A DNA stretch of 27,597 nucleotides from contig USAN01000017.1 in the NCBI GenBank assembly GCA_900552645.1, positions 1-27,597 on the forward strand, written 5' to 3'. The stretch's first letter is position 1. Each line of letters opens with the position of its first letter. This document shows, piece after piece, positions 9,576 to 16,918 of this stretch. This DNA comes from an uncultured Bacteroides sp. (GTDB taxonomy: Bacteria > Bacteroidota > Bacteroidia > Bacteroidales > Bacteroidaceae). The notes under the pieces are model-generated. The model worked only from the letters and a program-made list of their open reading frames with translations, searched no databases and had not been told where the DNA came from. A program made the translations under genes and the position numbers.

Positions 9576-10160
9576 TTATAATACTTCGATTAATTCTACA
9601 TCAAAAATCAACGTGCTGTGAGGAGGGATAAGTTCTCCGGCTTGCTGTGCTCCGTAAGCTAATTCTGAAGGAATGAACAATCTCCATTTTGAACCTTCTG
9701 TCATAAGCTGAAGTGCCTCAACCCAACCTTTAATAACTTGATTAACTCCGAATACAGCAGGTTCTCCACGTTTGATAGAGCTATCAAAAAGAGTTCCATC
9801 AATAAGAGTACCTTCATAATGACATTTTACACGGTCTGAAGCTTCAGGTTTCTTTCCATTACCTTCCTGAAGAATTTCATATTGTAATCCGCTAGGTAAT
9901 GTTACTACCCCTGGACGTTTTCCGTTTTCTTCAAGGAAGTTCTTACCTTTTTCTATATTTTCTGTATTAAGTTTAGCTTCAAACTCTTCAAAATACTTAT
10001 TTACTATTTCACGAGCCTCAGTATGAGACATTTCGGTATTTTCGTGATTAAGTACGGCTTTAACAGCATTAGCGAAGTCATCAACATTAATATTCTGAGC
10101 ACCCATGCTCAATAAATTTTGCCCGATTCCAAGACCGATGGCATAACTAAATTTATCCAT
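9576..10160 (-). CDS. FKBP-type peptidyl-prolyl cis-trans isomerase, cytosolic FklB-like
   Basis: This 194-residue FklB-like enzyme has a helical N-terminal dimerisation domain (DKFSYAIGLGIGQNLLSMG) and a C-terminal FKBP domain with VKCHYEGTLIDGTLFDSSIKRGEP, VIKGWVEALQLM and FIPSELAYGAQQAGE. No signal peptide is seen, so it should act in the cytoplasm, unlike the downstream lipoprotein paralogue. The two FKBP domains are very similar, which suggests an old tandem duplication in which one copy gained an export signal. A -7 box (TACCTTTG) lies 39 bp upstream. Confidence 0.94.
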   Translation of the reverse strand: MDKFSYAIGLGIGQNLLSMGAQNINVDDFANAVKAVLNHENTEMSHTEAREIVNKYFEEFEAKLNTENIEKGKNFLEENGKRPGVVTLPSGLQYEILQEGNGKKPEASDRVKCHYEGTLIDGTLFDSSIKRGEPAVFGVNQVIKGWVEALQLMTEGSKWRLFIPSELAYGAQQAGELIPPHSTLIFDVELIEVL

Positions 10161-10198
10161 AACTGTTTATTTAATAAGATGTTTTATTACAAAACATA

Positions 10199-10206
10199 CA
10201 AAGGTA
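10199..10206 (-). promoter_or_regulatory. -7 box of the FKBP pair
   Basis: The minus strand reads TACCTTTG, the preferred form of the Bacteroides -7 element, 39 bp upstream of the first FKBP gene. The -33 TTTG is not evident. Confidence 0.5.
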
Positions 10207-10251
10207 GATTTTTTATTTAAATGACCATGTTTTTAACAATTTAAAATTTCT

Positions 10252-10280
10252 TATTTTTGTTTGTTTACTAAAAAAAGGAG
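10252..10280 (+). promoter_or_regulatory. -7 box and strong Shine-Dalgarno of the sirtuin gene
   Basis: TATTTTTG (10252-10259) matches the -7 consensus. AAGGAG (10275-10280) sits 6 bases before the ATG at 10287 and decides the start. A nearer ATG at 10282 runs into a stop after two codons. Confidence 0.5.
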
Positions 10281-10286
10281 CATGAA

Positions 10287-10982
10287 ATGAAAAATTTGGT
10301 AATATTGACTGGAGCAGGTATGAGTGTAGAGAGTGGTTTAAGTACTTTTAGAGACTCTGGAGGGTTATGGGATAAATATCCTGTTAGTCAGGTAGCTACA
10401 ATTGATGGGTATGAAAGAGACCCTGAACTTGTTATAAAATTTTACAACAATCTTCGAAAACAATTATTAACTGTTTTCCCAAATAAAGGACATGAGATTA
10501 TTGCAGAGTTAGAAAAGTATTATAATGTTGTTGTTATTACGCAAAATGTAGATAATCTTCATGAAAAAGCTGGTAGTAAGAAGGTAATTCATCTTCATGG
10601 GGAACTTACAAAAGTGACTTCAACTAAAAATCCTAATGATCCTAAATATATAAAAGAACTTTCGCCCGAGAATTTTGAAATAGCTATGGGCCAAAAAGCT
10701 GAAGATGGTAGCCAATTAAGACCTTTTATAGTGTGGTTTGGTGAAGCTGTGCCTATGATAGAGGAGGCTATTCAGTTTGCGCATGAGGCTGATATCTTTG
10801 TAGTTATTGGAACTTCCTTGAATGTTTATCCGGCAGCCGGACTTCTTAATTATGTTCGTCCAGGAGTATCTGTATATATAATCGATCCAAATAATGTGCC
10901 ACTACCAAATAATTCAAACTATCATCTTATAAAAAAGGGTGCATCAAAGGGAATGGAGGAGTTAGAGAAAATATTAATATAA
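10287..10982 (+). CDS. cobB: Sir2-family NAD-dependent protein deacylase
   Basis: Sirtuins remove acyl groups from lysines with NAD as co-substrate. The 231-residue protein has the NAD-binding TGAGMSVESGLSTFRDSGGLW near the N-terminus, TQNVDNLHEKAG, the catalytic His in HLHGEL, RPFIVWFGE, and GTSLNVYPAA. The CxxC pairs that bind zinc in many sirtuins are absent: after HGEL comes TKVTSTKNPNDP with no Cys. In E. coli CobB and SIRT5 the acyl-selectivity motif is YxxR. Here the matching stretch FYNNLRKQ has Leu at the Arg position with Arg one residue later, so preference for acidic acyl groups is uncertain. It is a single-gene unit ahead of rubredoxin. Confidence 0.92.
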   Translation: MKNLVILTGAGMSVESGLSTFRDSGGLWDKYPVSQVATIDGYERDPELVIKFYNNLRKQLLTVFPNKGHEIIAELEKYYNVVVITQNVDNLHEKAGSKKVIHLHGELTKVTSTKNPNDPKYIKELSPENFEIAMGQKAEDGSQLRPFIVWFGEAVPMIEEAIQFAHEADIFVVIGTSLNVYPAAGLLNYVRPGVSVYIIDPNNVPLPNNSNYHLIKKGASKGMEELEKILI

Positions 10983-10986
10983 TAAA

Positions 10987-11016
10987 TTTGTATTAAACAA
11001 AAATATCTTATATTTG
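10987..11016 (+). promoter_or_regulatory. promoter of the rubredoxin gene
   Basis: TTTG (10987-10990), 18 bp, then TATATTTG (11009-11016) match the Bacteroides sigma-ABfr consensus. The rubredoxin ATG follows at 11054, giving a leader of about 30 bases. Confidence 0.65.
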
Positions 11017-11053
11017 TTTTTAAAATCGTACTTAATATTAAAATATAAGAAAA

Positions 11054-11239
11054 ATGAAGAAATATGTATGTATAGTATGCGGTTGGGTATATGACCCAGA
11101 GATAGGTGATCCAGAAGGAGGTATAGCTCCTGGTACTGCTTTCGAAGATATTCCAGACGATTGGGTTTGTCCATTATGTGGTGTTGGCAAAGATGATTTT
11201 GAAGCACAAGGAGATATTTTTGAACAAAAAGAACAATAA
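11054..11239 (+). CDS. rubredoxin
   Basis: This 61-residue protein is a single-iron electron carrier. The iron is held by four cysteines in two CxxCG motifs: CIVCG (Cys6, Cys9) and CPLCG (Cys39, Cys42). The GWVYDPEIGDPEGGIAPGT and FEDIPDDWVCP stretches are typical. In anaerobes it often passes electrons to rubrerythrin or superoxide reductase during oxidative stress. No partner gene is adjacent, so its partner cannot be named. It has its own promoter and terminator. Confidence 0.96.
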   Translation: MKKYVCIVCGWVYDPEIGDPEGGIAPGTAFEDIPDDWVCPLCGVGKDDFEAQGDIFEQKEQ

Positions 11240-11261
11240 TTTGGTATTATATAATTCCAAT

Positions 11262-11299
11262 AAAAAGAGGTCTCAGTATAATAACTGAGACCTCTTTTT
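11262..11299. terminator. bidirectional terminator between rubredoxin and pnp
   Basis: A 16-bp perfect stem (11262-11277 with 11284-11299) and a 6-base loop, with A5 on the left and T5 on the right, serves both convergent genes. Confidence 0.9.
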
Positions 11300-11319
11300 G
11301 ATTATAATAGATTAGAATT

Positions 11320-13464
11320 TTATTCCTTATTAGGCTTTTCTGTCTTTTCTGGACGAGGTAATAAAACCTTGCGTGAAAGTTTGAACTTACCAGTTTTTGG
11401 ATCTATGTCAAGTAACTTAACTTCTATCTCATCACCTTCTTTAAGTCCAGCCTCTTCAATCGTTTCAAGGCGTTTCCAGTCAATTTCAGAGATGTGTAGA
11501 AGACCGTCTTTACCAGGAAGGAATTCAACAAATGCACCATAAGGCATGATAGAACGAATCTTACCTGTATATACTTCACCAATCTCAGGAACTGCAACTA
11601 TACCCTTAATAATACGTACTGCATCATCAATAGATTTTTTGTTTGTACCTGCAATCTGAATCTTACCTACACCATCTGCTTCTTCAATAGTAATTGTAGC
11701 ACCGGTTTCTTCTTGCATACCTTGAATAATCTTACCACCAGGGCCTATTATTGCACCGATAAATTCTTTAGGAATAGTCATCGTTTCAATACGTGGAGCA
11801 TGAGGTTTCAAGTCATCGTGTGGATGATCTATGCATTCTGTAATCTTGTCAAGTATATGCATACGGCCGTCTTTTGCCTGATTCAATGCCTTCTCAAGAA
11901 TTTCGAATGATAGTCCGTCTACCTTTATATCCATCTGAGTAGCAGTAATACCGTTTCTTGTACCTGTAACCTTGAAGTCCATATCACCTAAGTGATCTTC
12001 ATCTCCTAGAATATCAGAAAGAACTGCATATTTGTCTTCACCAGCATTCTTAATAAGTCCCATTGCTATACCTGATACTGGATTCTTGATATTTACTCCG
12101 GCATCCATTAGAGCCAATGTACCTGCACAAACAGTTGCCATTGAAGAAGAACCGTTTGATTCAAGAATGTCAGATACTATACGTACACAATATGGATAAT
12201 CTGCAGGTATCTGTCCTTTAATTGCACGCCAAGCCAAGTGACCGTGACCGATTTCGCGACGGCCTACGCCACGAGAAGCTTTAGCCTCGCCTGTAGAGAA
12301 CGGAGGGAAATTATAATGTAATAAGAAACGTGATTTACGTTGATCAAGTACATCGTCAATCATTTTTTCATCAAGTTTTGTACCTAATGTAACAGTACTT
12401 AATGACTGGGTTTCGCCACGTGTGAATATTGCTGATCCGTGAGGTCCAGGTAAATATCCAATTTCGCACCATATAGGGCGTATATCAGTAGTTTTACGAC
12501 CATCTAGACGTTTACCCTCATCAAGGATGCAACGACGCATAGCCTCTTTTTCAACATCGTGATAGTAACGATCTATCATGCCGCCCTTTTCAGCAAGTTC
12601 TTCTTCTGTAAGCTGTGCCTTGAACTCATCACAAATTGCATTGAATGCATCTTCGCGAGCATGTTTATCTTTGTTTCCTGCTTCTGCAATAGCATAAGCC
12701 TTAGCATAACAAGCATCATAAACGGCTTTACGTAAATCTTCATCATTTTCTTCATGGCAATATTCGCGTTTAACAGTCTTGCCAACAGCTTCTGTAAGTT
12801 CCATCTGAGCTTTACATTGTACTTTAATAGCTTCATGTGCAGCTTTCATTGCTTCAAGAAGATCATTTTCAGAAACTTCATGCATTTCTCCTTCAACCAT
12901 CATGATGTTGTCGTAAGTTGCAGCAACCATCAAGTCCATATCAGCTTTGTCCAGTTGATCGAATGTTGGGTTGATAACAAACTGACCATCTATTCGTGCA
13001 ACACGTACCTCAGAGATAGGGCCTCCGAATGGAATGTCCGATACTGAAAGTGCTGCAGAAGCTGCAAGACCTGCAAGTGCATCAGGCATATCTACTCCGT
13101 CTGCTGAATAAAGAATAATGTTTACGTATACTTCGGCGTGATAGTTATCTGGGAATAACGGACGTAACGCACGATCTACCAAACGGCAAGTTAGGATTTC
13201 GTAATCTGAAGCTTTACCTTCTCTTTTGGTAAAACCACCCGGAAAGCGTCCGAATGCTGAATATTTCTCTTTGTACTCTACCTGAAGAGGCATAAAGTCT
13301 GTTCCGGGAACTGCATCTTTTGCTGCACAAACAGTAGCTAGCAACATGGTGTTACCCATGCGAAGCATTACAGAGCCATCTGCCTGTTTTGCCAGCTTTC
13401 CCGTTTCGATCGTGATTGTTCTTCCATCAGGAAGCTCGATCGTTTTAACAATTGGATTAATCAT
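11320..13464 (-). CDS. pnp: polyribonucleotide nucleotidyltransferase (PNPase)
   Basis: PNPase degrades RNA 3' to 5' with phosphate and can add tails in reverse. In order there are the first RNase PH domain (from ELPDGRTITIETGKLA), the helical linker, the second RNase PH domain (with REIGHGHLAWRAI and SNGSSSMATVCAGTLALMDAGV), a KH domain (IIGPGGKIIQGMQEETGA) and an S1 domain (GEVYTGKIRSIMPYGAFVEF). I place the start at the ATG at 13464 (MINPIVKT, 714 residues) rather than 13515, because a -7 box at 13503-13510 would put the transcript start downstream of the longer ATG. The trimeric enzyme works with RNases and helicases in mRNA turnover. It appears to be monocistronic. Confidence 0.96.
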   Translation of the reverse strand: MINPIVKTIELPDGRTITIETGKLAKQADGSVMLRMGNTMLLATVCAAKDAVPGTDFMPLQVEYKEKYSAFGRFPGGFTKREGKASDYEILTCRLVDRALRPLFPDNYHAEVYVNIILYSADGVDMPDALAGLAASAALSVSDIPFGGPISEVRVARIDGQFVINPTFDQLDKADMDLMVAATYDNIMMVEGEMHEVSENDLLEAMKAAHEAIKVQCKAQMELTEAVGKTVKREYCHEENDEDLRKAVYDACYAKAYAIAEAGNKDKHAREDAFNAICDEFKAQLTEEELAEKGGMIDRYYHDVEKEAMRRCILDEGKRLDGRKTTDIRPIWCEIGYLPGPHGSAIFTRGETQSLSTVTLGTKLDEKMIDDVLDQRKSRFLLHYNFPPFSTGEAKASRGVGRREIGHGHLAWRAIKGQIPADYPYCVRIVSDILESNGSSSMATVCAGTLALMDAGVNIKNPVSGIAMGLIKNAGEDKYAVLSDILGDEDHLGDMDFKVTGTRNGITATQMDIKVDGLSFEILEKALNQAKDGRMHILDKITECIDHPHDDLKPHAPRIETMTIPKEFIGAIIGPGGKIIQGMQEETGATITIEEADGVGKIQIAGTNKKSIDDAVRIIKGIVAVPEIGEVYTGKIRSIMPYGAFVEFLPGKDGLLHISEIDWKRLETIEEAGLKEGDEIEVKLLDIDPKTGKFKLSRKVLLPRPEKTEKPNKE

Positions 13465-13502
13465 AAAAAATGTTTTAATATACTTTTCGTCTATAATTCT
13501 TG

Positions 13503-13510
13503 CAAATATA
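13503..13510 (-). promoter_or_regulatory. -7 box of pnp
   Basis: The minus strand reads TATATTTG, 38 bp upstream of the ATG at 13464. It overlaps the region that the longer reading frame would translate and so argues for the shorter start. No clear -33 element is seen. Confidence 0.45.
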
Positions 13511-13603
13511 GACATTTATTATTCTAAATAGGTGAAAATGAGGTAAAAAGTTCATATTTGCCAATAATTTTTTATTTTAATAAGTAAGAAGCATCACAAA
13601 ATG

Positions 13604-13633
13604 TTTGTGAAATGCTGAAAAGAAGTATCTTTG
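13604..13633 (+). promoter_or_regulatory. promoter of the DUF4369 lipoprotein gene
   Basis: TTTG (13604-13607), 18 bp, then TATCTTTG (13626-13633) form a good Bacteroides promoter, about 48 bp before the ATG at 13682. Confidence 0.7.
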
Positions 13634-13681
13634 TAGGCAAATTTATTACTTAGAAACATTATTTATATTACACCACCTATA

Positions 13682-14830
13682 ATGAAAAATAAATTATATT
13701 TCTTGATTTCTTTCCTGTTGATAGGATTATCTTCATGCGAGAATAAAATTGGCTTCAAGGTTAATGGCGAAATATCTGATGCCAAAGATAAAATGCTTTA
13801 TCTTGATGAACTAGGGCTTGATGGTCCTGTTACATTGGATTCTGTAAAGTTAGGAAGTGCGGGCAGCTTCGAATTTAAGGGTAAGCGTCCAGAATCTCCT
13901 GAATTCTATAGATTGAGGCTTGATGATAAAATAATTAATTTTGCTATTGATTCAATAGAGACTATATCTATCAACAGTGATGGTAAGAACTTCTCTACTC
14001 AATACACAGTAGAAGGATCTGAAAATAACAAAAAGATTAAGGAACTTGTTATGTTGCAGATTGATTTACAAAATTCGGTAAACAAGCTAGCTTCAAACCG
14101 CAATGTTCCTGCTGGACAAGCACAAGACAGTCTGCTTTCTATGGTAGAGAACTATAAGAATACTGTAAAACGTAATTATATATTTGCTCAGCCTAATATG
14201 ACTTATGCATACTTTGCTTTATTCCAGACTCTTAATGGTTATATGGTATTTGATCCTCTTAATAACAAAGATGACTTGAAATGCTTTGCTGCGGTGGCTA
14301 CTAGTCTTAATAACACTTACCCTCATGCCGATCGTTCCAGAAATCTTTATAACATGGTTATAAAAGGAATGAAGAATACTCACGTACCTAAACAGAAACA
14401 GTTGGAAATACCTGCAGAGATGGTAAAAGAAGCTTCTATAATTGATATAAATCTTAATGATATAAAAGGTCGTTCTAGAAAGCTGACAGATTTGAAAGGT
14501 AAAGTTGTAATCCTTGATTTTACAGTTTATAACAACGCTATGTCTGGAACACACAATCTGGCACTTCGAGAACTTTATAATAAGTATGCTTCGCAGGGAC
14601 TAGAAATATACCAAGTTTCTTTGGATGGCGACGAACATTTCTGGAAAACATCGGCCGACAATCTTCCGTGGGTATGTGTACGTGATCAGAACGGAAGTAA
14701 TTCACAGTATATTTCTATATACAATGTGAACAAATTGCCTGCTATTTTCCTTATAAGTCGTGATAACGAACTAAAAGCTCGTGGTGAAAACATAAAGAAT
14801 CTAGAAGAAGAGGTTAAAAAACTGTTATAA
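13682..14830 (+). CDS. DUF4369/thioredoxin-like lipoprotein without the CXXC motif
   Basis: This 382-residue envelope lipoprotein has a signal peptide ending LSSC (Cys19). Residues about 25-120 (FKVNGEISDAKDKMLYLDEL...) form the beta-rich DUF4369 domain that precedes TlpA-like thioredoxin domains in Bacteroidetes. Residues about 245-382 have the AhpC/TSA/TlpA fold, starting DINLNDIKGRSRKLTDLKGKVVILDFT. The redox pair WCxxC that should follow is replaced by VYNNAMSGTH, so no thiol-disulfide activity is expected. NKLPAIFLISRDNEL at the end keeps the cis-Pro loop. It is probably a structural or binding relative of the thiol-disulfide oxidoreductases. Its role is unknown. Confidence 0.85.
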   Translation: MKNKLYFLISFLLIGLSSCENKIGFKVNGEISDAKDKMLYLDELGLDGPVTLDSVKLGSAGSFEFKGKRPESPEFYRLRLDDKIINFAIDSIETISINSDGKNFSTQYTVEGSENNKKIKELVMLQIDLQNSVNKLASNRNVPAGQAQDSLLSMVENYKNTVKRNYIFAQPNMTYAYFALFQTLNGYMVFDPLNNKDDLKCFAAVATSLNNTYPHADRSRNLYNMVIKGMKNTHVPKQKQLEIPAEMVKEASIIDINLNDIKGRSRKLTDLKGKVVILDFTVYNNAMSGTHNLALRELYNKYASQGLEIYQVSLDGDEHFWKTSADNLPWVCVRDQNGSNSQYISIYNVNKLPAIFLISRDNELKARGENIKNLEEEVKKLL

Positions 14831-14874
14831 AAGCAATTACGTTTTTAAACATGTTATAAAGCATTTGGATAATC

Positions 14875-14905
14875 TTTGTTTTATTTAAATAAAGGTGTAT
14901 CTTTG
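14875..14905 (+). promoter_or_regulatory. greA promoter
   Basis: TTTG (14875-14878), exactly 19 bp, then TATCTTTG (14898-14905) is a near-ideal Bacteroides promoter. The predicted start near 14912 gives a leader of about 110 bases before greA, and that leader contains a terminator hairpin. Confidence 0.75.
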
Positions 14906-14924
14906 TACTACAATTTAATAATAA

Positions 14925-14970
14925 GGGTTCCGACATATAATGTTTTGATGTCGGAATTCTTTTTGTTTTT
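14925..14970 (+). terminator. intrinsic terminator inside the greA leader (attenuator candidate)
   Basis: A 9-bp perfect stem (14928-14936 with 14948-14956), extended by G-U and G-C pairs to 14925/14959, is followed by a T-rich tract (TTCTTTTTGTTTTT, 14957-14970). It lies downstream of the only recognisable promoter and upstream of greA. Transcription must therefore read through it to express greA, or end there to give a short RNA of about 55 bases. Confidence 0.75.
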
Positions 14971-15006
14971 ATATCGCTTTAAGGAATAATTATAAATATA
15001 AAATAT

Positions 15007-15013
15007 AAGGAGG
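15007..15013 (+). promoter_or_regulatory. strong Shine-Dalgarno of greA
   Basis: AAGGAGG lies 7 bases before the greA ATG. Such a perfect site is unusual for Bacteroidetes genes, which mostly lack one, and it fixes the start. Confidence 0.7.
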
Positions 15014-15020
15014 AAAAATT

Positions 15021-15485
15021 ATGGCTTACATGTCAGAGGAAGGATACAACAAGTTAGTTGAAGAATTGAAGTATCTAGAGTCGGTAGAACGTCCTAAAAT
15101 TGTATCAGCTATTGCTGAAGCAAGAGATAAGGGTGATTTGTCGGAAAATGCTGAGTATGATGCTGCAAAAGAAGCTCAGGGTATGCTTGAGATGAAAATA
15201 AATCAGCTTAAATCTACTATTAGCGATGCCAAGATTATCGACACATCTAAATTGACTGCTGACAGCGTACAGATTCTTACCAAGGTTGAGTTGAAGAACG
15301 TAAATACTGGTATGAAGATGGCGTATACTATTGTAGCAGAGAGTGAGGCTAATCTTAAATTAGGTAAAATTTCGGTTAATACTCCTATTGCAAAAGGATT
15401 ATTAGGCAAGAAGATTGGTGATATTGCTGAAATTACTATCCCACAAGGCAAAATCAGTCTTGAAATAATGAATATTTCATTCTAA
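15021..15485 (+). CDS. greA: transcription elongation factor GreA
   Basis: GreA rescues backtracked RNA polymerase by stimulating transcript cleavage through the secondary channel. The 154-residue protein has the N-terminal coiled coil (residues about 1-75), with the acidic tip at DKGDLSENAEYDAAKE. There the two acidic residues (D and E of DLSENAEY) coordinate the catalytic Mg2+. The C-terminal FKBP-like domain ends with SVNTPIAKGLLGKKIGD and the conserved AEITIPQGKISLEIMNI. It is followed by a terminator and then the HIT gene. This greA-HIT order is, as far as I recall, common in Bacteroides. The leader terminator upstream suggests attenuation. Confidence 0.96.
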   Translation: MAYMSEEGYNKLVEELKYLESVERPKIVSAIAEARDKGDLSENAEYDAAKEAQGMLEMKINQLKSTISDAKIIDTSKLTADSVQILTKVELKNVNTGMKMAYTIVAESEANLKLGKISVNTPIAKGLLGKKIGDIAEITIPQGKISLEIMNISF

Positions 15486-15493
15486 ATCTAAAT

Positions 15494-15526
15494 ATAGGCA
15501 GATCTGTTATTTACGGATTTGCCTAT
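15494..15526 (+). terminator. terminator between greA and the HIT gene
   Basis: A 13-bp stem (15494-15506 with 15514-15526) with two G-U type differences and a 7-base loop is followed by TTAATTTT. It may only partly end transcription, because the HIT gene starts 16 bases later and no separate promoter is evident. Confidence 0.65.
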
Positions 15527-15541
15527 TTAATTTTAAAATAT

Positions 15542-15946
15542 ATGGCAACAATTTTTAGTAGAATTATCGCAGGCGAAATTCCCAGCTATAAGGTAGCCGA
15601 GGATGATAAATTTTATGCATTTCTTGATATCAATCCACTTGTAAAGGGGCATACTCTTGTAGTTCCTAAAAGAGAGGTTGATTATATATTTGATCTTGAA
15701 GATGAAGAACTTTCACGGATGCATATTTTTGCAAAGAGAGTGGCAGTTGCCATACAGAAAAGCTTTCCTTGCAAAAAAGTAGGTGAGGCTGTAATCGGAC
15801 TTGAAGTTCCTCATGCTCATATTCATCTTATTCCTATTAAAAATGAGTCGGATATGCTTTTTTCTAATCCTAAGTTAAAACTTTCTGATCAGGAATTTAA
15901 AGAAATAGCTTCAACTATAAATAGAGCCTGGGAAGGTGTAGAGTAA
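15542..15946 (+). CDS. HIT family protein (histidine triad nucleotide hydrolase)
   Basis: HIT proteins of the Hint branch hydrolyse nucleoside phosphoramidates and related adenylates. The 134-residue protein begins with IFSRIIAGEIPSYKVAED, has DINPLVKGHTLVVPK near residues 29-43, and carries the histidine triad HAHIHLIP (His91, His93, His95) near the C-terminus, with His93 the likely nucleophile. The N-terminal zinc cysteines of some HIT proteins are missing. It follows greA in the same direction and may be transcribed with it by read-through. The cellular substrate is unknown. Confidence 0.93.
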   Translation: MATIFSRIIAGEIPSYKVAEDDKFYAFLDINPLVKGHTLVVPKREVDYIFDLEDEELSRMHIFAKRVAVAIQKSFPCKKVGEAVIGLEVPHAHIHLIPIKNESDMLFSNPKLKLSDQEFKEIASTINRAWEGVE

Positions 15947-15967
15947 TTTTTCCTTTATAATATAAAT

Positions 15968-15996
15968 AAGGCATGAACATTTACAGTTCATGCCTT
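15968..15996. terminator. bidirectional terminator after the HIT gene
   Basis: A perfect 11-bp stem (15968-15978 with 15986-15996), a 7-base loop, and TTTTCTTTT to the right. The right arm overlaps the last codons and stop of the convergent epimerase gene. Confidence 0.85.
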
Positions 15997-16851
15997 TTCT
16001 TTTGTAAAACAGTAACTAATTGCCTGATCTATATTATTGCAATTGAATTGAAAACCGTTGTCTATGAGTACTTGTGGAATTACTTGTTGGCCTCCCGGCA
16101 TAATTTCGCCCATTTCTCCTAAAACTATTTTTTTTATAAAATCAGGAAAAGGTATCTTTATATAACTTTTCTTATATCTACCTATGGTATCGGCAAATTC
16201 TCTATATGTTGTTATGGATGGAGAAACACAATTTACTATTCCATTTATATTTTTATTTTCTATTATGAAATATATTGCATTGCATAAATCTCCTATGCTT
16301 ATCCATGGGAAGTAGTTAGGAGTGGACGATAAATAAACCTCCATACCGAAAGAGAATGGTATCAATATTCTTGGTAATGCTCCTCCAAATAGTGATAATA
16401 CTACTCCAAATCGGCATATTATATGTCTTATGTCTGGCGAGCACTTAGCGGCCTCTTCTTCCCATTTACGGCATACCGTACCAAGAAAATTATCAGAAGT
16501 GAGGTGACTTTGTTCGGTACAAGGAATTTCTTTAGGATAAATTCCTACTGCCGAGGTTGATATGAATAGTGATGGCTTTTTGGATAGCTGATTTAAAACA
16601 TTGACTATCTTTCTTGTAGTTATGATTCGACTATTCAGAATTTCTTCCTTATACTTAGCTGTCCATCTATTATTAATTGATGCTCCGGCAAGATTTATTA
16701 CTACATCACTTGATGCCAATCTGTTGTATAATATATCTTGGTTATGAAAGCAATCTCTCCCTAAAGGTATTATGTCATGCCCTTTGTCTTTTAAATATTT
16801 ACTTAATGCAGTTCCAATAAAACCTGAAGCACCACTAATTGCAATTTTCAT
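15988..16851 (-). CDS. TIGR01777-type NAD(P)-dependent epimerase/dehydratase family protein
   Basis: This is an atypical extended short-chain dehydrogenase/reductase of the SDR39U1/YfcH group. The Rossmann nucleotide loop is ISGASGFIGTALSKYL right after the start. The family's NLAGASINNRWTAKYKEEI, STSAVGIYP, RFGVVLSLFGGALPRI and GEMGEIMPGGQQVIPQVL stretches are all present. The chemical reaction of this group is not known. I choose the ATG at 16851 (287 residues, MKIAISG) instead of 16893, because the glycine motif normally begins within the first ten residues. A long inverted repeat sits directly against this ATG. The upstream neighbour, 67 bp away, is a guanylyltransferase of sugar nucleotide metabolism on the same strand. 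Confidence 0.9.
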   Translation of the reverse strand: MKIAISGASGFIGTALSKYLKDKGHDIIPLGRDCFHNQDILYNRLASSDVVINLAGASINNRWTAKYKEEILNSRIITTRKIVNVLNQLSKKPSLFISTSAVGIYPKEIPCTEQSHLTSDNFLGTVCRKWEEEAAKCSPDIRHIICRFGVVLSLFGGALPRILIPFSFGMEVYLSSTPNYFPWISIGDLCNAIYFIIENKNINGIVNCVSPSITTYREFADTIGRYKKSYIKIPFPDFIKKIVLGEMGEIMPGGQQVIPQVLIDNGFQFNCNNIDQAISYCFTKEKA

Positions 16852-16900
16852 AACATATTTGTCTATTTTACTGTAAAACAAGTAAATAGACAAATATGTT
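16852..16900. repeat. 20-bp inverted repeat abutting the epimerase start codon
   Basis: Arms at 16852-16872 and 16881-16900 are complementary over 20 bases with a single bulged T, leaving an 8-base loop. On the plus strand a T-run follows the right arm. On the minus strand the hairpin touches the ATG at 16851. It may act as a terminator for antisense transcripts or as a leader hairpin controlling the epimerase. Confidence 0.7.
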
Positions 16901-16918
16901 TTTTATATATAGTATAAT

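Noticed and set aside
13465..13515. N-terminal 17-residue extension of PNPase
   Set aside because: It overlaps a -7 promoter box and is absent from typical PNPases, which start close to the first RNase PH strand.
16852..16893. N-terminal 14-residue extension of the epimerase
   Set aside because: It is a translation of the inverted repeat, and the Rossmann motif normally lies at the very N-terminus.
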